Virus record (IMG/VR): IMGVR_UViG_3300025146_000019
Location: 1-53,546 of that record
DNA: 53,546 nt
Source: a virus
Reading direction: 5' to 3' (one strand)
Part shown: positions 7,692 through 15,037 of the stretch, piece by piece
Layout of the letters: every line of letters starts with the position of its first letter
How positions within the stretch are numbered: the stretch's first letter is position 1
Translations under genes and position numbers: made by a program
Notes under the pieces: generated by a model
Seen by the model: only the letters and a program-made list of their open reading frames with translations
What the model was told of the DNA's origin: nothing
Databases searched by the model: none

Positions 7692-8521
7692 GACGTGGCC
7701 TCCAGGATGCGGCTGGCTGCCCAGCCGGCTGCGATGGTGCCGCTCTTGGCGCCGCCCGTCGCCAGCCAGATGCCTGACTCGCGCTCCTCCAGCAGGCAGG
7801 GCTTGGCACCCTGGACGTAGGGCCGGTCCCCGACCATGGGCTGGGCCAGCTCCTCCGGCTGCTCGACGAAGTTGGCGCACCGCACCCGGCTCTTGTGCTC
7901 GCGCTCGGTGGTCCAGCTCTCGGGCTTCAGCGCCGAGCCGTCGCCGCACCAGATGGTGCCGGGCCGCTCCTGGAAGGCGACCAGCTGCTTGTACGGTGCC
8001 CAGACGTTGATGGTGGGCTGGAACTCCCCCGGGAAGCGCCAGGCGGTGCCGCGCAGCGCCTTCAGGTTGGGCACCTGCATCAGCTCCCGGCACCAGATGC
8101 CGGCCGCGACGACGACCAGGTCGGCGTCCAGCCAGCCTCCTCGGGCCAGTCCCACGCCGTGCGGTCCGCTGTCGTCGCTGTAGCGGATGGAGGACACGGT
8201 GTCCTGCACGTGCATATCGCCCAGGTCGAGCACCGCCGCCGGGTTGACCCGGTAGACCTTGGAGCGCAACCCGCCGGGCCTGATGGTGAACTCGATCTCC
8301 TGCAGTCCGTACAGGTCGGACAGCATCCGGAGGCCGGCGTCCGCGACGCCCTTGCCCAGGCCGCTGAACCAGCTGGGCTTCATCAGGCACGCGCTGGGTG
8401 CCGACCCGCTCATGGGCCGGCGGTCGTCGACCACCTTGACCGAGCGACCCTGGGCCCGGAGCGCCTTGGCGATGGTGGCGCCGAACAGCCCGCCACCGAC
8501 GACGACCGCGTCCAGCCTCAC
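7688..8521 (-). CDS. FAD-dependent glycine-oxidase-like enzyme, probable flavin-dependent lyase of base modification
   Basis: This 277-aa protein has the DAO-family layout. A Rossmann dinucleotide site VVVGGGLFGATIAKAL (6-21) is followed by an acidic strand end VVDD near 30-33, and a C-terminal GGAKSGT loop near 255-262 closes over FAD. DAO flavoenzymes oxidise amino-acid C-N bonds. In phage thymidine hypermodification, flavin-dependent lyases act on an amino acid already attached to the base and can leave a 5-aminomethyl group. The surrounding transferase and kinase genes support that role over free glycine oxidation. I chose GTG 8521, which overlaps the stop of the 28-aa peptide by GTGA; GTG 8524 is equally close. 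Confidence 0.83.
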   Translation of the reverse strand: MRLDAVVVGGGLFGATIAKALRAQGRSVKVVDDRRPMSGSAPSACLMKPSWFSGLGKGVADAGLRMLSDLYGLQEIEFTIRPGGLRSKVYRVNPAAVLDLGDMHVQDTVSSIRYSDDSGPHGVGLARGGWLDADLVVVAAGIWCRELMQVPNLKALRGTAWRFPGEFQPTINVWAPYKQLVAFQERPGTIWCGDGSALKPESWTTEREHKSRVRCANFVEQPEELAQPMVGDRPYVQGAKPCLLEERESGIWLATGGAKSGTIAAGWAASRILEATS

Positions 8522-8604
8522 CACGGGAACACCCACACAGCGATGACAGCAGCCAGCGCGAAGCACAGCAGCGCTGCCCACAGCAGGTACGGATCTCGGT
8601 TCAC
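8518..8604 (-). CDS. 28-aa single-span membrane micropeptide
   Basis: A 29-codon reading frame fills the gap between the GIY-YIG gene and the flavoenzyme exactly, with GTGA overlaps at both ends. The peptide begins VNRDPYLLWAAL and continues as one hydrophobic span ending VWVFPW, so it would sit once in the membrane with a very short tail. No function is recognised. The exact fit into the overlapping gene chain is the main evidence that it is translated. Confidence 0.6.
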   Translation of the reverse strand: MNRDPYLLWAALLCFALAAVIAVWVFPW

Positions 8605-9125
8605 TCTCTTCTCTCCCTGGCCCGGCGGGCCTTCATGGCGGCGGACACGCGCGCACGGCGCTCCGGCGTCCACTCGAACGTGGGTGCGCGGGAAGTTCCA
8701 CGCAGCTTCCGGGTCGCTGCGGCCTTACGCCCCACCTCGGCTGGGGTGGTCTTCCAGGCAGCCTGCCCTAAGCGACCCTCCGCATGCAGGCGCTTCGCAT
8801 TCCGTGAGCGTGACGCGCGCACCGCTGCAGTACTCTCTGGGCAACGTGCGATACGTGAGAGGTTCAGCAACCGCTCTGCCGGCAGCGAATCCAGCCAGGA
8901 CTGCTCCACTACGACCCGCACCTCCGCAATACACTCCTCCAACACGATCAACTGAAGGGCGCCCGCGCCGTGCTTATCGTGAATGGCCTGGAGCCAGCGG
9001 TTCCAGTGGAGACCAAGACGGAACATGCGCTGGTGCATGTACCAGCGCGACTCTATCGCCCGAGACGAACCCACGTACAGTTGTCCGCGCCTCGCGTAGA
9101 CGATTGCGTAGACGCCGCAGGTCAC
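8601..9125 (-). CDS. GIY-YIG endonuclease, homing-endonuclease type
   Basis: The 174-aa protein begins with a GIY-YIG nuclease domain: GVY at 4-6, YVGSS at 17-21, the conserved Arg27 and following His in SRWYMHQ, and a catalytic Glu in VLEECIAE. The basic C-terminal half contains NUMOD3-like segments (TPAEVGRKAAATRKLRG and SAAMKARRARERR) that usually bind DNA in phage homing endonucleases. Such genes are often selfish insertions. The GTG start at 9125 overlaps the stop of the upstream gene and its stop overlaps the micropeptide start, so it is fully built into the operon. It could alternatively degrade unmodified DNA. Confidence 0.85.
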   Translation of the reverse strand: MTCGVYAIVYARRGQLYVGSSRAIESRWYMHQRMFRLGLHWNRWLQAIHDKHGAGALQLIVLEECIAEVRVVVEQSWLDSLPAERLLNLSRIARCPESTAAVRASRSRNAKRLHAEGRLGQAAWKTTPAEVGRKAAATRKLRGTSRAPTFEWTPERRARVSAAMKARRARERRE

Positions 9126-10036
9126 CGGGAGCCCTCCGGCATGGCTGCCAGGAATTGGCGGGCCGTCAGGCTGTGGGGCAGCCACGGCTCCAGCCCCTCC
9201 CTGATCTCATCAATGTCGTTGAACAGTGGATAGTGTCCACGCACGTGCGACTTCCAGCAGCAGAGGATCGTCTCTACTTCTTGAAGCCCCACAGGACGGT
9301 CCATCCGTGGTGGCGCCTTGTAATCCTTGAACACGTCCAGTAGATAGTCCACCACCCCGTCGAGCGCCGCCTGGCGGTTCTTTGGCCGCGCGCTGTCGGG
9401 CAGCTGCATCTTGGCGCGCCACACCATCAGCGCCGCCTCAGCCGGGTCCCTGTACATGAAGACGCTGGCCCGGCTGAAGTCGACCGGGGTCTCCAGGACG
9501 CGGTCCAGCATGTCGCCCACCTTGAAGGCGATCCAGTCGCCGAACAGGTGGTGGCGCTTCACCCGCTGGCGCAGCTCCGCGAACGGCATGGGCCACACGG
9601 ACGTGGAGATGATGTAGCTCACCAGGTGCTGGGGCCCGTTGGGGTACTGCGTCGCCAGGTCGTGCACGCAGCGCTCCGCCGCCTCGCCACGCCAGTGCCG
9701 CCGCTCCGCCGCCCTGGGCCACCGTCCGCCCGTGGGCGCGGCCTCCTGGTTCCTGGCCGCCAGCAGCAGCGCCTGCCAGAAGCCGCGCCCCGCGTGCTGG
9801 CTCAGCCAGCAGCTGGCGCCCACGTGGTAGCAGCACCAGTAGGCGACCAGCCACCGCTGCAGCTGCTCGGCATCCAGGTGCTCGCTCTCCCGCATGCGGT
9901 GCAGCGCGACGTACACCGGGTCCAGGTCTCCTGACGCGAGGAGCTGCCGGCCGAAGTCCTCGACCGGCAGCACCTCGTAGGGGGGCACCCTCGGCGCTCT
10001 CTTCTTCTCCTCGCGTTGGGGTGCCGCCCGACTCAT
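9122..10036 (-). CDS. Helical protein of the 5-hmdU DNA kinase helical-domain / aGPT-PPlase clade 2 type
   Basis: This 304-aa all-helical protein contains ERRHWRG at 111-117 after a WPR, a long helical middle with YPNGPQHLVSYI, and GDWIAFKVGDMLDRVL at 166-181. I recognise this combination from the helical domain that accompanies phage 5-hmdU DNA kinases, first described as a clade of aGPT-PPlases. Here it stands alone, while the P-loop kinase domain is encoded 3.5 kb downstream. I infer that the two act together on 5-hmdU DNA. The ATG at 10036 overlaps the previous stop (ATGA). Recognition is by motif memory, not a profile search. Confidence 0.7.
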   Translation of the reverse strand: MSRAAPQREEKKRAPRVPPYEVLPVEDFGRQLLASGDLDPVYVALHRMRESEHLDAEQLQRWLVAYWCCYHVGASCWLSQHAGRGFWQALLLAARNQEAAPTGGRWPRAAERRHWRGEAAERCVHDLATQYPNGPQHLVSYIISTSVWPMPFAELRQRVKRHHLFGDWIAFKVGDMLDRVLETPVDFSRASVFMYRDPAEAALMVWRAKMQLPDSARPKNRQAALDGVVDYLLDVFKDYKAPPRMDRPVGLQEVETILCCWKSHVRGHYPLFNDIDEIREGLEPWLPHSLTARQFLAAMPEGSR

Positions 10037-10386
10037 CCCTGCTCCTTCTCTCGCTTGGCCCGCTTCAGGTGCTCCTCGAAGCGCGCCAGGCCCTGCAGGT
10101 CGACGCCCGCGTGCTCCGCGTAGTTGCGGAGCATGAGCGGGTTCCAGCGGCCACCGCCCTGGATGCGCAGCCGCCGGCTGGCCAGCACCCGACGGTGGCT
10201 GGCCCCCTCCTCGTCGTCGCTCACCTCCACCGGGGCCCAGACGAACACCAGCTGGTTCCCCTGCTTGGAGACGAACAGCACGACGTCCGTGGCGCTCATC
10301 TTGTGGGGGCTGGCCTTCATCAGCTCGGTGAACATGGTGGCCTCGCTCTTGCGGAAGTCCGTCTCTGCCACGCGGACGAGTCTCAC
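10033..10386 (-). CDS. Hypothetical 117-aa protein
   Basis: The protein starts with GTG 10386 overlapping the stop of the HTH gene and ends in an ATGA overlap with the helical-domain gene. The N-terminal half alternates charged and hydrophobic strands (VVLFVSKQGNQLVFVWAPVEV), and the C-terminus is a basic helix (EEHLKRAKREKEQG). No family is recognised. Its position at the head of the modification island suggests it is co-expressed with the base-modifying enzymes. Confidence 0.7.
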   Translation of the reverse strand: MRLVRVAETDFRKSEATMFTELMKASPHKMSATDVVLFVSKQGNQLVFVWAPVEVSDDEEGASHRRVLASRRLRIQGGGRWNPLMLRNYAEHAGVDLQGLARFEEHLKRAKREKEQG

Positions 10387-10742
10387 GACGCACCTCCGAT
10401 CTGGTCCATGATCCGCTGCAGCTCGCGCCGCAGCAGCCGGTGGGCGATGGGCCGGATGGCCTCGGTGATCTCCGACTCGAGGTCGGTCATGGGCTCGGCG
10501 GCAGCAGCCCGCGCGGCCCTGTCAGCGGCGTGGACCTTCCGCGCAGCGGACAGGGCGCGCTTGTGACCACCGCTCATGGGCCTCTTGCGGTGCAGGCCCT
10601 TCTTCACCCAGTACTGGATGGTGTTGGGCTTCAGCCCGTGAGCAGCGGCCACCGCACCGCGAGCACCGCCCCTCTTGGCGCGGGCGTACTCGCGGGCGAT
10701 GGACGCCTTCTGCTCGGCGGACAAGTTGATGCGGGCAGCCAC
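10383..10742 (-). CDS. Helix-turn-helix DNA-binding protein
   Basis: This 119-aa basic protein carries a helix-turn-helix near residues 20-45 (ARGAVAAAHGLKPNTIQYWV), similar to the HTH of transposase-like and IS-type regulators. A second basic helix follows (KRALSAARKVHAADRAARAAAA) and a helical tail. It may regulate the operon or bind phage DNA during replication. I chose the GTG at 10742, 2 nt after the stop of the upstream gene; its own stop overlaps the next start (GTGA). Confidence 0.68.
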   Translation of the reverse strand: MAARINLSAEQKASIAREYARAKRGGARGAVAAAHGLKPNTIQYWVKKGLHRKRPMSGGHKRALSAARKVHAADRAARAAAAEPMTDLESEITEAIRPIAHRLLRRELQRIMDQIGGAS

Positions 10743-10744
10743 AG

Positions 10745-11263
10745 CTACTTGTCCTCCGCCTTCGGCTCCGTCGGCTTCCAGGTGATGGTCTCGCCGTCGG
10801 TGCTGATGAGGCGGTAGTCGTCCTCGGCCACCTCCTTGATGCCGAAGCCCAGCCGGTTGTTGAGGATGCGGAGCGCCTCGCTGAACTGGCGCTCGTTCCA
10901 CTTGGCCGCCTTCATCATCTCGGCGCCGGTGGCCCCACCCCGACGGCCCATGAGAGCCAGCACCACCTCGCGGCGGCTGCCGCGGCGCGGCTCCTGGACG
11001 GTCTTGGAGGCCGGGTAGAGCTTCAGGCGCGGCGCCTTGGGCTTGTCGTCGACCTTGTTGTTGGCGGGCAGCGCGGCCTGCCACCCGGTCAGCGCCTCGA
11101 GGGTGCGCTGCTGGGCGATGCCCTTGTCGCGGAACGCCTTGAGCCCGCGGCCGGTGATCTCGTTGAAGACGTCCAGCAGCGCGCCGAGCGTCATCGCTCC
11201 GATGGTGACGTGGGTGATCTCGCCGTGCTTCTTGGAGGGGAACGGGGTCTTGTTGGTCGCCAT
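10745..11263 (-). CDS. Protein with C-terminal winged-helix domain (DUF3489-like)
   Basis: The 172-aa protein has an unrecognised N-terminal half and a C-terminal winged-helix-like domain. The stretch REVVLALMGRRGGATGAEMM (about 98-117) and the following KWNERQFSEALRILNNRLG resemble DUF3489 domains, which are short DNA-binding modules. ATG 11263 follows an AAAAGGAG ribosome site. The 83-bp gap before it holds TTGCCT, a GTCGAG and TGATAGT, a possible but weak promoter. It is the first gene after that gap and could be an early regulator of the island. Confidence 0.68.
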   Translation of the reverse strand: MATNKTPFPSKKHGEITHVTIGAMTLGALLDVFNEITGRGLKAFRDKGIAQQRTLEALTGWQAALPANNKVDDKPKAPRLKLYPASKTVQEPRRGSRREVVLALMGRRGGATGAEMMKAAKWNERQFSEALRILNNRLGFGIKEVAEDDYRLISTDGETITWKPTEPKAEDK

Positions 11264-11346
11264 TGTCTGTTGCTCCTTTTCTGGGTCGCGCCGGAAACCG
11301 ACGCGTGACTATCAGTCTGGCTCGACCTGCGAGAAAAGGCAATACC

Positions 11347-11643
11347 TCATCTGGGTTTTTCTTTCGTAGCCTGCAACTGCTTCCTGGCATCTTGCAGGGC
11401 AGACTCAGCGGCCTCCGCGCGGACCGCCATCTGGCTGGCGCGGTGCACGGACACCATGTTGGCCTCCAGGGCGCGGGCCAGCTCCGCCTGCACCCGCGCC
11501 AGGGTGGCGGCGCAGGTGTCCAGGTCCTCCATCAGAGTGGTGTTCTGCGCCTCCAAAGCCAGGACCTTCTCCTCCAGCGCTGCCACCTTGCTCTCGTAGC
11601 GCTCGCAGCAACTGGGGTCCATGATGACCTCTGAGCCGCTCAT
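11347..11643 (-). CDS. Coiled-coil protein, unknown function
   Basis: The 98-aa protein is mostly a heptad-repeat helix (YESKVAALEEKVLALEAQN, then LARVQAELARALEAN) and should form a coiled coil. ATG 11643 overlaps the stop of the RecD/Dda-like helicase gene (ATGA), which suggests the two are made together. No enzymatic motif is present. A role as a helicase accessory or a small scaffold is possible but not shown. Confidence 0.7.
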   Translation of the reverse strand: MSGSEVIMDPSCCERYESKVAALEEKVLALEAQNTTLMEDLDTCAATLARVQAELARALEANMVSVHRASQMAVRAEAAESALQDARKQLQATKEKPR

Positions 11644-12866
11644 CGCACCACCGTGACCCGGACCGCGGCCCGCGTGAGCGCGGTGTACAGCCATCGTCGG
11701 GCGTTCTCGCGGAACACCCCGCTCTCGTCGATGACCAGCACGTCGTTCCACTGGCTGCCCTGCGCCTTGTGGACCGTGAGCGCGTAGCCGTAGTCGAACT
11801 CCTGGGCCTCCTTGCGCTCGTACCAGGGCAGCTCCTCGCGGTCACCGCGCAGGTGGCACGCGTGGGCCGTCACCTCCAGCTGCGGCCCGCCCTCCTCCGG
11901 CTCCACCGTGAGGCACAGGCGGTCCTCGATGGGCTGAGTGGCGTCCTCCACTGCCCTCCAGAGGGTGCCGTTCAGCAGCCCCACCTTGTGGTCGTTGCGC
12001 AGGCAGACTAGCCGGTCGCCCTCCCGCGGCTTCCAGTCGACGTTGCCCACCAGCTGGCGGTACCGCTTGTTCACCGCGTGGCGGGTGGCGTTGCGACCGC
12101 AGAGGATCTGGTCCGCTGACATGTAGTCGTTCTGGTGCGTCTGGCTCTTGGGGATCACGTGGCACCCCGAGCCGTGGTCGCCCATGGCGACTGCGCGGCC
12201 CTCGCGGACGTCGGTGGCCATGCGTATGATCGGGCTCTCCGCCGCCTGCCGGTGAATCTCCGTGAGCATGGTGTTGGGCTGGCGACTGGTGAAGTAGCCG
12301 CCGCCCATGACCGGAGGCAGCTGGGCCGGGTCGCCCAGCACCAGGATCTTCTTGCGGAAGGACTCCAGGTCACGCCCGATGCGCTCGTCCACCATGGAGC
12401 ACTCGTCGATGACGACCAGGTCGGCGCCTGCCAGTTCCGACTCGCCCGACAGCTCGAAGCTCAGCTGGCGCAGCGCGCGGCGCTCACTCACGCGCTGGCG
12501 CTTCAGCTGCTCCATCTGGGCGCGCAGCGCTGGGGTCGGGTCAACGAGCAGCGCCGCCTCCACCTCCGCCATCTTCTGCTCCACTGCCAGCAGCCCCTGG
12601 CGCGACTTCTCCTTGGGGTGGTAGATGAGGCTGTGGATCGTCTGGGCGCCTGCGCAACCCTTGGCGCGCAGCACCGCTGCTGCCTTGCCGGTGTAGGCGG
12701 CGAAGACCACGCGCCCGTCGACCTGCTCCGCCAGGTAGCGAGCCAGGGTCGTCTTTCCCGAGCCAGCGTAGCCTGCCAGGTAGTAGACCTGGTCCTCCTC
12801 GACCGGCAGCTTGAACCACCGGTCCACGTCGCGGAGGGCCGCGTCCTGCTGTGGGGGGAATTCCAT
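11640..12866 (-). CDS. RecD/Dda-like SF1B DNA helicase
   Basis: This 408-aa helicase has a Walker A loop GYAGSGKT at 32-39, the Ia region AAYTGKAA near 56-63, Walker B VIDECS at 152-157, motif III GDPAQLPPV at 178-186, motif V ALTVHKAQGSQW and motif VI LYTALTRA near the C-terminus. The length and layout fit the phage Dda/RecD2-like SF1B helicases that work 5' to 3' during replication or recombination. The ATG start at 12866 lacks a strong ribosome site (AGGA only) and is preceded by a strongly structured gap at 12.88-12.99 kb, which may affect its translation. The family call is secure. Confidence 0.92.
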   Translation of the reverse strand: MEFPPQQDAALRDVDRWFKLPVEEDQVYYLAGYAGSGKTTLARYLAEQVDGRVVFAAYTGKAAAVLRAKGCAGAQTIHSLIYHPKEKSRQGLLAVEQKMAEVEAALLVDPTPALRAQMEQLKRQRVSERRALRQLSFELSGESELAGADLVVIDECSMVDERIGRDLESFRKKILVLGDPAQLPPVMGGGYFTSRQPNTMLTEIHRQAAESPIIRMATDVREGRAVAMGDHGSGCHVIPKSQTHQNDYMSADQILCGRNATRHAVNKRYRQLVGNVDWKPREGDRLVCLRNDHKVGLLNGTLWRAVEDATQPIEDRLCLTVEPEEGGPQLEVTAHACHLRGDREELPWYERKEAQEFDYGYALTVHKAQGSQWNDVLVIDESGVFRENARRWLYTALTRAAVRVTVVR

Positions 12867-12888
12867 GGGGGTCCTGGAGAGTGGAGTA

Positions 12889-12993
12889 GCCGCGAGCGGG
12901 CGCAGCAGGCACGGCGGGCCTCCTCTCGGAGGCCTCGCTTCCCAGGGGAGGGATTCACCGTGTTGACGCCGATGCCCGGCGCCCGCTCGCGGC
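12889..12993 (-). repeat. Nested inverted repeat in the gap before the helicase gene
   Basis: A perfect 15-bp inverted repeat (GCCGCGAGCGGGCGC at 12889-12903 and its complement at 12979-12993) flanks a 75-nt loop. Inside it is a second stem, GGCCTCC/GGAGGCC, at 12917-12934. The element lies 23 nt upstream of the helicase ATG and just after the stop of the preceding gene. It has no U-rich tail, so it is not a plain intrinsic terminator. It may be an attenuator, an RNA-processing site or a protein-binding RNA. Confidence 0.8.
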
Positions 12994-13001
12994 CTCTCCG
13001 G

Positions 13002-13844
13002 CTAGAAGTGGGTGAAGCCCCCCTGGTCACCCGCTCCACCGCCGGAGGTCTGCTCCTCGCGGGAGTGGTCGGCCTTCATGGCGCCGGACATCACCGCCTC
13101 GCGCACGGCCTTGGCAGCGACCATGCAGGGGTGACCAGGCGGCAGCAGGCTCGTGATCGGCTTGCCGGTGGCGGGAGCCACGTCGACGTTGTGCCAGACG
13201 TTGCCCTGCTTCTCGACCTTGTGGGTCGTGAGCCGGCTGTGGTAGGCCCACAGGGGTGGGACCTGCTTGCGCCCGCCCGGGGCCGGGACCGTCAGCATGT
13301 CGAACTGACTGGTCCACTTCTTGTAGGGTCGGATCTTGGTGGAGGAGCAGCCGATGACGATGGGCTCGTAGGGCTGACCGTCCTCCACGCGCACCGCGTA
13401 GATGTAGAAGGTCTCGACCAGCTCGTTGCCCTCCGGGGTGAAGTACTCACCGAAGGTCTTGGACGCAGCCTTGGCCGCCCTGACCACGTCGCTGTCTGGC
13501 TTGTGGGTGGCGATGAACCCGCCGCCCGCGTCGCGGGGGCGCCACTCCACGAACAGGTGCTGCGTCATGGCGGGCACGAACTCGATGCCGTCCTTGCCGT
13601 CGTAGATCTGCTCGGTGGCGGTGTTGAAGAGCGCACCCGGCTTGGCGCCCGCCATCTCACCGGTGACCTGCGGGCTGTTGCTCTGGAGCACGGTGACGAA
13701 CGGCACCAGGCGGTCAGCCTGACCGCGGTCCTCGCGCCCGCCGCCAACATCCTCGCCGTAGTCGTACACCTCCAGCGACTGCTCCTGCGGACGAGTCTCG
13801 AGCGCCTCACTGGGCGCTGCACTGCCGGTCTTCTTGCTTGACAT
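13002..13844 (-). CDS. Conserved phage early protein, possibly DNA-binding
   Basis: The 280-aa protein contains LVPFVTVLQSNSPQV near 46-60, a FVPAMTQHLFVEWRPRDAGGG segment split around residue 95, and a middle region with several beta strands. I recall similar proteins from the replication modules of unrelated phages, usually without a function. A single-strand DNA-binding role would fit its place beside helicases, but no OB-fold motif is clear and the tail is glycine-rich (GGGAGDQGGFTHF) rather than acidic. ATG 13844 follows a GAGGAG ribosome site. Confidence 0.78.
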   Translation of the reverse strand: MSSKKTGSAAPSEALETRPQEQSLEVYDYGEDVGGGREDRGQADRLVPFVTVLQSNSPQVTGEMAGAKPGALFNTATEQIYDGKDGIEFVPAMTQHLFVEWRPRDAGGGFIATHKPDSDVVRAAKAASKTFGEYFTPEGNELVETFYIYAVRVEDGQPYEPIVIGCSSTKIRPYKKWTSQFDMLTVPAPGGRKQVPPLWAYHSRLTTHKVEKQGNVWHNVDVAPATGKPITSLLPPGHPCMVAAKAVREAVMSGAMKADHSREEQTSGGGAGDQGGFTHF

Positions 13845-13953
13845 TGTCTCTCCTCGTGGTTGTTGCCGGTCCGTTGCGTCAGCAGCCCCGACCGAGCGCG
13901 GGCCCCCACCACTGTGCGGCTGTTCAGCCGCGAGCAGGTGGCGCTCACATCTT

Positions 13954-14505
13954 CTACTTGAGCTTGGCGACCTGCTTCTGGAAGACGCCGAACAGCTCGA
14001 GCGGCAGGTCCTCCCCGTCCTCGAGCATCTGCCGTACGAAGGCGCGCAGGGTGGACCAGTGTACGTCCTTCTTCATCTTGGGCTTCACGCCCTTCTCCGC
14101 CAGGATCCCCTGCAGCTCGTCGGCCAGCTCATCCGAGTCCTTGCCTAGGTCAGCGGTGATCTGGTTCTTGATCATGCCTCCGTAGCCGTTGTCCTCGAGC
14201 CAGGCGTGCGCCGCCTCCGCGCGTTCCTTCGAGATGCCTGCCTCGACCACCTTCTCGATGACCAGGTGCAGGCCAGCCTCCGTCTTGAACTCCGCGATGC
14301 CCAGCTCGCGCATGGCCTCGGGCAGCATGCGCTCGGTGACGTCGCGGTAGTCGTCCTCGGCCTTCTTCAGCTCGAGCTTGCGCTCCTCGATGAGCTGCGC
14401 CCGCTCGAGCATGAGCGCCACCATGCGCGTGAGCGTGGCCAGGGAGGCCCCGGTGGGCTGATCCTGATACGCCGAGTAGTCGTGAGCCGCTCTCTCGTCC
14501 GACAC
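13954..14505 (-). CDS. Conserved phage protein with N-terminal coiled coil
   Basis: The 183-aa protein begins with a long helix (RAQLIEERKLELKKAEDDYR) and continues with a compact C-terminal half (WLEDNGYGGMIKNQITADLG, then VHWSTLRAFVRQMLEDG). The pattern recurs in phage replication regions but I cannot name its function. I chose the GTG at 14505 because AAAAGGAG lies 6 nt before it. A TTGCCT-18-TATGAG promoter lies about 97 nt further upstream, so this gene probably opens a transcription unit with the 280-aa gene after it. Confidence 0.75.
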   Translation of the reverse strand: MSDERAAHDYSAYQDQPTGASLATLTRMVALMLERAQLIEERKLELKKAEDDYRDVTERMLPEAMRELGIAEFKTEAGLHLVIEKVVEAGISKERAEAAHAWLEDNGYGGMIKNQITADLGKDSDELADELQGILAEKGVKPKMKKDVHWSTLRAFVRQMLEDGEDLPLELFGVFQKQVAKLK

Positions 14506-14601
14506 TGCTTCTCCTTTTCTGCCCTGACGCGCCAGTCCCCCGACCCGCGTCCCCCGTCCATCCATCCCACCCAAGCTGCGGCGTTACGAATCCGCCCCTC
14601 C

Positions 14602-14631
14602 CTCATAGCCCCACCGCGTGTCATCAGGCAA
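14602..14631 (-). promoter_or_regulatory. Putative promoter, TTGCCT-18-TATGAG
   Basis: On the minus strand TTGCCT (14631-14626) and TATGAG (14607-14602) are 18 bp apart, in the gap just after the stop of the 134-aa gene. It would give a leader of about 90 nt for the GTG at 14505. The same -35 style recurs at other gaps in the window. Confidence 0.5.
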
Positions 14632-14632
14632 G

Positions 14633-15037
14633 TCAGCCAGAGCGCTCAGGACCAAGTTTTTGGTCCGTCCCGCGAGACGGATCCGTTTTCGACCCGCCAA
14701 GGTCCGGTGACACCACGAGGTAGCGGCCCTCCTTGCCCGACCACTGCAGCATGCGCCACCGCCCCCGGTTCACCGCCGCAGCGATCACACACGCGATCCC
14801 GATGAGGCAGGGGTTGCCCACCAGCAGCAGGCTGTCCGCGTCGCCGTAGCCTCGCAGCTTCTCCATCATCTCCTGGGTCACCGACTCCAGGTTCCAGGGC
14901 CCGGCGCTGGGGCTCAGCAGGTACACCAGCTCCCCGTGCTCCCGGGCCGGGCTGAGGTCGAACTTGGGCACCAGCCGCTGCTCGTCCTCGGACCAGTGGT
15001 GCTGCTGCTGGACCACGAACACTCTGCCACTGCTCAT
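14633..15037 (-). CDS. Conserved phage hypothetical protein
   Basis: This 134-aa protein contains GELVYLLSPSAGPWNLESV near residues 38-56, DSLLLVGNPCLIGIACVIAA near 71-90, and RWRMLQWSGKEGRYLVV near 96-112. The ordered alternation of strands and helices suggests one compact domain. I associate the LLSPS and QWxGxExRY pattern with small phage early proteins of unknown role. ATG 15037 overlaps the SNF2-like helicase stop (ATGA), so the two are probably coupled. Confidence 0.75.
   Translation of the reverse strand: MSSGRVFVVQQQHHWSEDEQRLVPKFDLSPAREHGELVYLLSPSAGPWNLESVTQEMMEKLRGYGDADSLLLVGNPCLIGIACVIAAAVNRGRWRMLQWSGKEGRYLVVSPDLGGSKTDPSRGTDQKLGPERSG
14649..14666 (-). terminator. Small hairpin at end of the 134-aa gene
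   Basis: GGACCAA (14649-14655) and TTGGTCC (14660-14666) can pair across a 4-nt loop, within the last codons of the gene ending at 14633. The stem is short and no T-run follows on the minus strand, so any terminator role is weak. Confidence 0.3.

Noticed and set aside
11764-13841. Long plus-strand frames opposite the helicase and the 280-aa gene
   Set aside because: They are antisense to genes with clear motifs and lack ribosome sites.
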